Source: Schaalia odontolytica (GTDB lineage: Bacteria > Actinomycetota > Actinomycetes > Actinomycetales > Actinomycetaceae). Taken from it: a stretch of DNA of 28,552 nt. How positions within the stretch are numbered: the stretch's first letter is position 1; each line of letters begins with the position of its first letter. The notes beneath the pieces are model-generated. The model had not been told where the DNA came from. It did not search any database and saw only the letters and a program-made list of their open reading frames with translations. The stretch is from the NCBI GenBank assembly GCA_958415245.1, contig CATYYP010000001.1, positions 1 to 28,552 of the forward strand, read 5' to 3'. Below, in pieces: positions 8,195 to 15,239 of the stretch. A program made the position numbers and the translations under genes.

Positions 8195-9481
8195 TTAGGA
8201 CACCGTCTCCAGGACGACGCTGCGCGGCTCGGGGGTGACCCCGTCAGCGATCTCGATGGCACCGGAGAGGGACTCCAGGGCGCGCTCGATGCGCCACTCG
8301 TCGTCGGTGTGGAGCGTGAGCAGGGGTTGGCCCGCCTCGACGCGCTCGCCTGGCTTGGCGTGGATCTCGATGCCGGCGCCCGCCTGCACGGGATCCTCCT
8401 TGACTGCGCGGCCAGCGCCCAGCCTCCACGAGGCCACGCCCACGGACAGGGCGTCCATGCCCACGACGGTTCCCCCTGCCTCGGCGAGGACCTGGTGGGT
8501 GTGGGCGGCGCGCGGCAGCGGCGCGTCCGGGTCTCCGCCCTGCTCGCGAATCATCGCGCGCCAGCGGTCCATCGCGCGCCCATCCGCCAGGGCGGCCTCC
8601 ACGTCGGCGTCGCGGACCCCCGCAAGGTCGAGCATGTTGCGCGCGAGCTCGCACGTCAGCTCAACAACGTCGACGGGCCCTCCCCCGGCGAGGACCTCGA
8701 CGGATTCCTCCACCTCGAGGGCGTTGCCGATCTTGCGACCCAGCGGCACTGACATGTCTGTGAGGAGGGCGCGCGTGGCAACCCCCGCGTCGCGTCCGAG
8801 GTCGACCATCGTGCGGGCGAGCTCGCGCGCGGCGTCCAGGTCCTTCATGAAGGCACCCGATCCGACCTTGACGTCCAGGACGAGGGCTCCCGTGCCCTCG
8901 GCGATCTTCTTGCTCATGATGGAGCTGGCGATCAGCGCGATCGACTCGACGGTCGAGGTGATGTCGCGCAGGGCGTAGAGCTTCTTGTCCGCGGGCGCCA
9001 GGCCCGAGCCCGCCGCGCAGATGACCGCGCCACAGCCCTGCCCCAGCTGAGTCATGATCTCGTCGTTACTCAGCTGCGCGCGCCACCCGGGGATCGCCTC
9101 GAGCTTGTCGAGGGTACCGCCCGTGTGCCCCAGGCCTCGGCCCGACAGCTGCGGGACGGCCACGCCGAAGCACGCGACCAGCGGGGCCAGGGGCAGCGTG
9201 ATCTTGTCACCCACGCCGCCCGTGGAGTGCTTGTCGGCGGTCGGCTTGCCGATACCGGAGAAGTCCATGCGCGCGCCCGAGCGGATCATCGCGTCCGTCC
9301 AGCGGGCGATCTCGCCCCGATCCATGCCGCGCAGGAAGATCGCCATCGCCAGGGCGGCCATCTGCTCGTCCTTGATGACGCCCTTCGTGTAGGCGTCGAT
9401 CGTCCAGTCGATCTGGTCGGGGGTGAGCACTCCCCCATCTCGCTTGACGCGGATGATGTCAACGGCATCAAAGAGAGCCAT
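8195..9481 (-). CDS. deoA: Thymidine / pyrimidine-nucleoside phosphorylase
   Basis: Phosphorolyses thymidine and deoxyuridine (pyrimidine-nucleoside types also uridine) to base and (deoxy)ribose-1-phosphate. A 428-residue family member of normal length with the phosphate-binding KHSTGGVGDK at 84-93, the signature SGRGLGHTGGTLDKLE at 113-128, then DVKVGSGAFMK and the C-terminal PYNP domain (about 340-428). The start at 9481 overlaps the cdd end by 14 bases and has AAGGA six bases upstream. With Cdd upstream it handles deaminated cytidines. I cannot tell thymidine-specific from broad-specificity members by eye. Confidence 0.95.
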   Translation of the reverse strand: MALFDAVDIIRVKRDGGVLTPDQIDWTIDAYTKGVIKDEQMAALAMAIFLRGMDRGEIARWTDAMIRSGARMDFSGIGKPTADKHSTGGVGDKITLPLAPLVACFGVAVPQLSGRGLGHTGGTLDKLEAIPGWRAQLSNDEIMTQLGQGCGAVICAAGSGLAPADKKLYALRDITSTVESIALIASSIMSKKIAEGTGALVLDVKVGSGAFMKDLDAARELARTMVDLGRDAGVATRALLTDMSVPLGRKIGNALEVEESVEVLAGGGPVDVVELTCELARNMLDLAGVRDADVEAALADGRAMDRWRAMIREQGGDPDAPLPRAAHTHQVLAEAGGTVVGMDALSVGVASWRLGAGRAVKEDPVQAGAGIEIHAKPGERVEAGQPLLTLHTDDEWRIERALESLSGAIEIADGVTPEPRSVVLETVS

Positions 9482-9923
9482 CGTGTCCTTCTCTCTCTTC
9501 CGACGAGGCCGGTGCCGCCTGGGCGACGCTCGACAGGTCGTGGGGTCCGAACGCGCCGGGCAGCACCTCGGTCATGGGCGCGACGCCGTCCGGCATGAGG
9601 ACCAGGCAGGAGGGCCCGCCGTGCTCGTAGATGAGCTGGCGGCAGCGCCCGCACGGGGCCACCGGCTCCTCGTTGCCGTTGACGGCGACGACCGCGACGA
9701 GGGATCCTCCGCCGGAGCGGATGAGGTCGGAGACCATGCCGCACTCGGCGCACAGGGTGACGCCGTAGCCGGCGTTTTCGACGTTGCAGCCGCTGACGAG
9801 CCAGCCGTCCGCAGTCAGGCCCGCGGCGCCCACGGGGAATTTCGAGTAGGGGCAGTACGCGTGCTTCATCGCGTCGATGGCCTCGGTCAGCAGGGCGTCC
9901 CAGTCAATGTCTGTTGGATCCAT
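9468..9923 (-). CDS. cdd: Cytidine deaminase
   Basis: Deaminates cytidine and deoxycytidine to uridine and deoxyuridine, which makes them substrates for the phosphorylase encoded next. A 151-residue zinc enzyme of the small type: substrate-binding FPVGAAGL (29-36) and CNVENAGYG (46-54), the catalytic CAE (Cys58-Glu60) and the zinc pair PCGRC (Cys91, Cys94). The start at 9923 is chosen because it gives the family N-terminus; the same frame runs open to 10349 but only as a shadow inside the permease gene. It begins nine bases after the permease stop and overlaps deoA by 14 bases. Confidence 0.95.
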   Translation of the reverse strand: MDPTDIDWDALLTEAIDAMKHAYCPYSKFPVGAAGLTADGWLVSGCNVENAGYGVTLCAECGMVSDLIRSGGGSLVAVVAVNGNEEPVAPCGRCRQLIYEHGGPSCLVLMPDGVAPMTEVLPGAFGPHDLSSVAQAAPASSEEREGHDGSL

Positions 9924-9931
9924 GCGGGTTC

Positions 9932-11212
9932 TCACTTCACGTAGGGGATGTTCTCGGCGGCGGGGGCGCGCGACTTGCCGACGAATCCAGCGACGGCCAC
10001 GATCGTGACCACGTAGGGGATCATCGAGACGAGGTCGGCGGGGATCGCGGGCTCGATGTTGGGCAGCATGCGGGCCAGGGCCTGCGCGAAGCCGAACATG
10101 ACGGCCGCACCCATGGCTCCCAGCGGGTTCCACTTGCCCAGGATCATGGCGGCCAAGGCGATGTAGCCGTTGCCCGCGGAAATGTTGTCCGTGAAGGCCA
10201 GGCCGGAGCCGATCGTGAAGAACGCGCCACCCAGGCCAGCGAAGGACGACCCCAGGATCGTGTTGAGGGTGCGCGTACGCCCCACGTTGATGCCCACCGT
10301 GTCGGCGGCGCGCGGGTGCTCGCCGCAGGCCCTCAGCCGCAGGCCCCACCGGGAGCGGAACAGGAAGAAGGCCAAGGCGATGACGGCCGCGTACATGAGG
10401 TACACGAGGATCGACTGGTTGAACAGGACCGGGCCGACGATCGGGATCTCCGACAGGACGGGAATCTTGATGTCGGACAGCGAGAACTGGTTGGTGTTCA
10501 GGCTTCCGGGAGCATCCTTCATGATCGTGCCGTAGAAGAACGTCGTCAGGCCCAGAGCCAGGACGTTCAGGACGACGCCGACGATGATCTGATCCACCCC
10601 GTATTTGACGGAGAAGAGGGCCAGGAGGGATCCCAGGAGGGCTCCCGCGAGGGGAGCCGCGACGAGACCCGCGTAGGGAGTCTGGAAGTACGAGGCCGCC
10701 ATGACACCCGCGAACGCGCCGACCAGGAGGTCACCCTCGATCGCGATGTTGACGACGCCCACGCGCTCCGAGATAACACCCGAGAGGGAGCCGAAGATCA
10801 GCGGCGTCGAGATCGCCACGGTGGACACCAGGGTCGAGGTCAGCGTGACGACGCCCGACGACCCGGAGCCCGCGTAGAACAGGAAGCCCAGGATCGTGGA
10901 CAGCCCGACGACCGCCATGCCGCCGACGCGTGCCCACTCGGGCTGGGTGATGCGCCGCAGCGTCGCCGCGACCGTCCATGCGGTGATGGCGATCGTCAGG
11001 GCGGCGAGCACCCACACGATGGGCGCGCCCGCGATGACGATGTCGGGAATTGAGTATGACTGCGACTTGTCGTTCAGGCGCAGCGTCATGTCGCCTCGGG
11101 CGGCGGCCGCGAATACCACGAGCAGCACGCAGGCGGCGACGTAGATGCCGGGAAGCTTCCAGGAGCGCTTGGCCTCGACCTGAGTGACCACGCCGGACTC
11201 ACTTGTGCTCAT
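9932..11212 (-). CDS. nupQ: Nucleoside ABC transporter permease (NupQ-like)
   Basis: A 426-residue multi-helix inner-membrane permease of the BPD_transp_2 family, the second permease of BmpA-type nucleoside importers. Hydrophobic helices run through the protein. The conserved cytoplasmic loop RVGVVNIAIEGDLLVGA and the later SRWGLRLRACGEHPRAADTVGI, which carries the EAA-like coupling segment, are visible. The start at 11212 is chosen over 11254 because AAAGGGG precedes it; it overlaps the upstream permease by 14 bases, typical of coupled subunits. The N-terminal 50 residues include a first helix (LPGIYVAACVLLVVFAAAA). It works with NupO, NupP and the NupN lipoprotein. Confidence 0.9.
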   Translation of the reverse strand: MSTSESGVVTQVEAKRSWKLPGIYVAACVLLVVFAAAARGDMTLRLNDKSQSYSIPDIVIAGAPIVWVLAALTIAITAWTVAATLRRITQPEWARVGGMAVVGLSTILGFLFYAGSGSSGVVTLTSTLVSTVAISTPLIFGSLSGVISERVGVVNIAIEGDLLVGAFAGVMAASYFQTPYAGLVAAPLAGALLGSLLALFSVKYGVDQIIVGVVLNVLALGLTTFFYGTIMKDAPGSLNTNQFSLSDIKIPVLSEIPIVGPVLFNQSILVYLMYAAVIALAFFLFRSRWGLRLRACGEHPRAADTVGINVGRTRTLNTILGSSFAGLGGAFFTIGSGLAFTDNISAGNGYIALAAMILGKWNPLGAMGAAVMFGFAQALARMLPNIEPAIPADLVSMIPYVVTIVAVAGFVGKSRAPAAENIPYVK

Positions 11213-12338
11213 CGGTGTTCCCCTTTCGCGTGTTAGCCGCGAGTGCGCGGACATCGGGCAGACGGAACAGCCAGCGCACGAGGGCGGGCGCTGCGATCAG
11301 CAGAACGATGACCGACTGCAGGATGAGGATCATGTCGATCGGCACGCCCTTGGCCTGCATCGTGTAACCGCCCGCCTTGAAGGCGCCGAAGAGGAGTCCT
11401 GCGCCGAAGGTTCCCCACGTCTTGTTGCGGCCCAGGAGGGCCACCGTGATCGCGTCGAAGCCGATCGAACCGGCGACGTCACGCGAGACGTACCCGATGG
11501 TCCCCAACGCCTCGTTCGCCCCGGCCAGGCCGAGGAACGCGCCCGAGAGAACCATCGTGATCGCCGTGATGCGCTCGACCGAGATACCGGCCGTGCGGGC
11601 GGCGGCCGCGTTGGCGCCGACCGCGCGGATCTGGAATCCCAGGGTGGAACGCTCGATCAGCCACCAGAAGGCGACGAGGGCGACCAGGGCAACCAGAAAC
11701 CCGACGTGCAGCTTGAAGGGGGCGGGCAGGAGCCGCGCGAAAGCCGCACTGTCCGCGACCTTGGGTGTCACCGGCTGATTCGTTCCGGGCACCTGCCACG
11801 CCTTCTGCGAAAGCGTGTACCCCAAGCCCAGCGTCGCAATCGAGTTGAGCATGATCGTCACGATCACCTCGTTCGCGCCCGTCTTCGCCTTCAGGACGCC
11901 AGCGATGCCACCGTAGAGGCCGCCCGCAATCACCGCGACGAGGAGGGCCACCAGCGTGTGCAGGACCGGCGGCAGGCTCACAGCGAAGCCCACCCACACG
12001 GCCGCGAGCGCTCCGACGATGATCTGGCCCTTGCCGCCAATGTTGAACAGGCCGGCCCGGAAGCCGAGCGCCAAGCCCAGGCCCGAGATGATCAGCGGAA
12101 TCGAATAGAAGAGAGAGTCCGTCAGCGGCTTGATCATGCGAACAGCGTTCGCCGCGTTCGGATCCACGATGGAGCCGCGGAACATCGCATAGTAGGCGTC
12201 CAGCACGGACGCCCCCGACAGCGCGATGAGGATCGCGCCGATCGCGAAGGCGATGAGGACGGCCAGCACCGATACGAACCACTGGGAGCCAAAGACCCGG
12301 GTCGCAATCCCCGGCCCGTTACTCGTACGCGTGCTCAT
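11199..12338 (-). CDS. nupP: Nucleoside ABC transporter permease (NupP-like)
   Basis: A 379-residue integral membrane permease, the first of the pair in BmpA-type nucleoside importers. Helices are distributed throughout, starting at residues 19-40. Family features include FRAGLFNIGGKGQIIVGALAA, GANEVIVTIMLNSIA, and STLGFQIRAVGANAAAARTAGI as ATPase-coupling loop. The ATG overlaps the ATPase stop by four bases, and the ribosome site AGGAGGAG lies inside the ATPase end, so translation is coupled. Its substrates are assigned as nucleosides mainly from the cdd-deoA-deoD context; related systems also carry simple sugars. Confidence 0.9.
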   Translation of the reverse strand: MSTRTSNGPGIATRVFGSQWFVSVLAVLIAFAIGAILIALSGASVLDAYYAMFRGSIVDPNAANAVRMIKPLTDSLFYSIPLIISGLGLALGFRAGLFNIGGKGQIIVGALAAVWVGFAVSLPPVLHTLVALLVAVIAGGLYGGIAGVLKAKTGANEVIVTIMLNSIATLGLGYTLSQKAWQVPGTNQPVTPKVADSAAFARLLPAPFKLHVGFLVALVALVAFWWLIERSTLGFQIRAVGANAAAARTAGISVERITAITMVLSGAFLGLAGANEALGTIGYVSRDVAGSIGFDAITVALLGRNKTWGTFGAGLLFGAFKAGGYTMQAKGVPIDMILILQSVIVLLIAAPALVRWLFRLPDVRALAANTRKGNTDEHK

Positions 12339-13900
12339 TGCTCCTCCTTTCGAGGTGTCCCGGCGTCCCCAGCGGATCCCGAGGAAGCCGCCACGGCCTC
12401 GTCCAGCGGGACGCCGGCCATCATGAGGCCGAGGACGTCGCGGCCCGTGTCCGCCGGGACGATGCCAACAATGCGGCCGCGGTACATGACGGCGATGCGG
12501 TCGGCCAGTGAGACCACCTCGTCGAGCTCCGAGGAGATGAGCAGCACCGCGCAGCCCTGGTCCCGCACGTCCACGATCCTGCGGTGGATGAACTCGATCG
12601 AGCCGACGTCGACGCCTCGCGTCGGCTGATTGGCGACCAGCAGCGTCAGGTCACGCGACATCTCGCGGGCGACGACCACCTTCTGCTGATTGCCGCCCGA
12701 CAGGGAGGAGACCGGGTCCTCGATCGACGTCAGGCGAATGTCGTATTCCTTTTCCTTGTCGCGGGCGTTGCGCGCGATCGCGCCGCGCTTGAGGGAACCC
12801 GCGGCCGAGAAGGAGGAGGAGCGGAACTGGTCGAGCACCAGGTTGTCCGCGATCGAAAACGAGGCGATGATGCCGTCCGTCGACCGGTCCTCGGGGATGA
12901 AACCGACTCCCGCGTCCAGGGATTCACGAGGCCTCGCGCGGGTAATGTCCGCGTCCTCGAGTCGGATGACGCCACTGTCGGGAGTACGCAGACCCAGGAT
13001 CACCTCGGCAAGCTCCGTCTGCCCGTTGCCCTGCACGCCTGCGACCGCGAGGATCTCGCCGCGGGGAACGTCGAAGGACACGTGGTCAAGCAGCGGCACT
13101 CCGCCCGCGCCCAGCAGGGACACGTCCTCGAAGGCCAGGCCGCCGCCAGCGGGACGCGCAGGATCCTTCTCCACGCGCATGAGCACCTCGCGCCCGACCA
13201 TCTGCGTGGCCAGCGAGGCCTCGGAATCGCTCGGGGACGCGTGCCCCACGACCCGACCGCGGCGAATGACCGTGATCTCGTCGGCCACCGCACGCACCTC
13301 GCGCAGCTTGTGGGTGATAAACACGATCGAGGTCCCGGCATCGGCGAGCTGACGCATGATCGTCATCAGCTCGTCCGTTTCCTGCGGGGTCAGCACCGCC
13401 GTCGGCTCATCGAGAATGAGGACCTTCGCCTGGCGGGACAGGGCTTTGACGATCTCCACCCGCTGTTGGGCGCCCACCGGCAGATCCTCAATGAGGGCGT
13501 CGGGGTCCAGGTCGAAGCCGAAACGCGCCGAGACCTCGCGCACCGTCTGTCGGGCACGCTCGCGACTGATGATTCCGGCAGGGCCGGTCGGCTCGAAGCC
13601 CAGCGCGATCGATTCAGCGACCGTGAAGACGGGGATGAGCATGAAGTGCTGGTGCACCATGCCGATGCCCGCCGCGACCGCGTCGCCGGGGCCCTTGAAC
13701 GTCACGGGCTCGCCGTCGATGAGGATCTGCCCCTCGTCGGGTGCGTGCATCCCGTACAGGACGTTCATGAGCGTGGACTTACCCGCGCCATTCTCTCCCA
13801 GCAGGGCGTGAATGTGCCCCTCCTCGATCGTTAAGTCAATCGAGTCATTGGCGATAAGGGGACCAAACCTCTTCGTGATCCCCCGCAACTCTAATTTCAT
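12335..13900 (-). CDS. nupO: Nucleoside ABC transporter ATP-binding protein with two nucleotide-binding domains (NupO-like)
   Basis: A 521-residue fused double ATPase of the sugar/nucleoside (CUT2-like) class. Domain 1 has Walker A GENGAGKST (35-43), a divergent signature PVGAQQRVEI (141-150) and Walker B VLILDEPTA (160-168). In domain 2 the Walker A region is degenerate (GVQGNGQTEL, no GKS/T), while the signature LSGGNQQKVVVA is intact and the Walker B region reads LLVANQPTRGVD, with Asn in place of the usual Asp-Glu. That asymmetry is normal for this class. It drives import through NupP and NupQ. The start at 13900 has GAAGG upstream; 92 bases containing a strong hairpin separate it from nupN. 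Confidence 0.93.
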   Translation of the reverse strand: MKLELRGITKRFGPLIANDSIDLTIEEGHIHALLGENGAGKSTLMNVLYGMHAPDEGQILIDGEPVTFKGPGDAVAAGIGMVHQHFMLIPVFTVAESIALGFEPTGPAGIISRERARQTVREVSARFGFDLDPDALIEDLPVGAQQRVEIVKALSRQAKVLILDEPTAVLTPQETDELMTIMRQLADAGTSIVFITHKLREVRAVADEITVIRRGRVVGHASPSDSEASLATQMVGREVLMRVEKDPARPAGGGLAFEDVSLLGAGGVPLLDHVSFDVPRGEILAVAGVQGNGQTELAEVILGLRTPDSGVIRLEDADITRARPRESLDAGVGFIPEDRSTDGIIASFSIADNLVLDQFRSSSFSAAGSLKRGAIARNARDKEKEYDIRLTSIEDPVSSLSGGNQQKVVVAREMSRDLTLLVANQPTRGVDVGSIEFIHRRIVDVRDQGCAVLLISSELDEVVSLADRIAVMYRGRIVGIVPADTGRDVLGLMMAGVPLDEAVAASSGSAGDAGTPRKEEQ

Positions 13901-13945
13901 ACCTTCGGCCTTCCCCAGCAGGTGGGCGCACCCCGCCCCGATGCC

Positions 13946-13985
13946 CGTGTGGGGCTGGCAGCGTCACCGCCACCAGCCCCACACG
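13946..13985 (-). other. Intercistronic stem-loop between lipoprotein and ATPase genes
   Basis: A perfect 13-bp stem (13946-13958 with 13973-13985) closes a 14-base loop that can itself form GCG/CGC pairs. It lies eight bases after the lipoprotein stop and has no T-run. Placed there, it probably stabilises the upstream message or partly terminates, so that more binding protein than ATPase is made. Confidence 0.6.
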
Positions 13986-13992
13986 CGTCGCG

Positions 13993-15087
13993 TCACTTCG
14001 GGGCGTTCTGCGATTCGATGACGAGCTTGCCGGACTTGATGTCGTCCGTCAGCTTGGTCAGGTCCGCCTTGAGTTCCGCGGACACCTTGTCGTCGAAGTC
14101 ATGGAACGGGGCAATCGAGACACCGCCGTTGGCCAGCGTGCCCACGTACGGGGTCGAGCTGAACTTGCCGTTCACCGAGTCCTGGATCGCCTGCTCGACA
14201 GAGGCGCCAATCTCCTTCATGACCGAGGTCAGCACGATCGAGGAGTAGTCGGGGTTGGCCTCGTACCAGTCGGAGTCAACGCCGATGATCCAGGTGTTGC
14301 CATCCGCCTTGGCTGCAGCCGCAGCGCCCAGGCCGACCGGGCCAGCGACGGGCATGATGATGTCCGCACCCTGGGAGATGAACTGCTGGGCCTGCTCCTT
14401 ACCCAGCGTCTGATCGTCGAAGGACTGCGTGAAGGAGCCGTTCTGCGAAGCCTTGTCCCAACCGAGCAGCTGCACGTTCGTCCCCTTGGCCTTGTTGTAG
14501 GCCGCGACGCCGTCAGCGAAGCCATCCATGAACACCGTCACCGAGGGGATCTGGATACCGCCAAAGGTGGCGACCTTGCCGGTCTTGGTCATGCCCGCGG
14601 CCACGTAGCCTGCCAGGTAGGCGGCCTCAGCGGTGTTGAACAGCAGCGGACGCGCATTGTCCAGCGTCACCGTGTTGTTGTTGCCGTCGTTGAAGCTGGA
14701 GTCGATGAGGGCGTAGTGCACGTCCTTGTTCTCGTCGGCGGAGGTGTGAACGGCCTTCTCCAGGTTGAAGCCGACGCCGATGATCAGGTTGCAGCCGTCG
14801 GAGACCATGGACTCAACGTTCGGGTTGAAGTCCGCGTCCGAGTTGGACTCGGCCGTGTTGATCTGGATTCCGAGGTTGGTCTGGGATGCCTTGAGGCCGT
14901 CGTAGGCGGACTCGTTGAAGGACTTGTCGTCCCAGCCGCCGGCGTCAGAGACCGCGCAGGCCTTGAACGAGGTGGCATCCTTCGCCCCGCCGGACTGGCT
15001 GGTGGCGGTTCCTCCGCCGCCTCCACAGCCGGCCAAGGCGAGCGTTGCAACTCCCGCTGCGGCGAGGAGCTTCGTGAGGTGCTTCAT
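13993..15087 (-). CDS. nupN: BmpA-family nucleoside-binding lipoprotein (NupN-like)
   Basis: A 364-residue substrate-binding lipoprotein that captures nucleosides outside the membrane for the NupOPQ importer. The signal peptide ends in the lipobox LALAGC, with Cys21 as the acylated residue, followed by a Gly-rich linker. The BMP-domain core shows VSDAGGWDDKSFNESAYDG, TAEAAYLAGYVAAGMTKTGKVATFGG, and VAGPVGLGAAAAAKADG with IIGVDSDWYE. Family members bind purine nucleosides. The start at 15087 (the frame is open to 15183) is fixed by the signal peptide and GGAGG nine bases upstream. It is the first gene of the transporter-deo operon. Confidence 0.93.
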   Translation of the reverse strand: MKHLTKLLAAAGVATLALAGCGGGGGTATSQSGGAKDATSFKACAVSDAGGWDDKSFNESAYDGLKASQTNLGIQINTAESNSDADFNPNVESMVSDGCNLIIGVGFNLEKAVHTSADENKDVHYALIDSSFNDGNNNTVTLDNARPLLFNTAEAAYLAGYVAAGMTKTGKVATFGGIQIPSVTVFMDGFADGVAAYNKAKGTNVQLLGWDKASQNGSFTQSFDDQTLGKEQAQQFISQGADIIMPVAGPVGLGAAAAAKADGNTWIIGVDSDWYEANPDYSSIVLTSVMKEIGASVEQAIQDSVNGKFSSTPYVGTLANGGVSIAPFHDFDDKVSAELKADLTKLTDDIKSGKLVIESQNAPK

Positions 15088-15170
15088 GAGTGTTTTCCTC
15101 CGTTGATGTGGATTCTTCCTTGAACCGGTGGCGGCGCGGGCCGCGTATCGTGTCCACGCAGCCACTGCGC

Positions 15171-15182
15171 GAACATTTGTCA
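15171..15182 (-). promoter_or_regulatory. Candidate regulator site upstream of nupN
   Basis: On the minus strand TGACAAATGTTC lies 84-95 bases before the nupN ATG. The same 12 bases occur upstream of deoD (7163-7174) and a close relative, ATGACAAGTGT, upstream of the nuclease gene (19970-19980). I see no convincing -35/-10 pair in the 152-base gap. Confidence 0.5.
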
Positions 15183-15239
15183 TGATCGACTTTTACGTCT
15201 GATCCGAGTCTCCCGCGCCGCCTCCGCGCCTGTCAAGGG

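Noticed and set aside
7169..8752. Long plus-strand open frame opposite deoR and deoA
   Set aside because: Spans two real genes on the other strand and has no domain signature or ribosome site; shadow.
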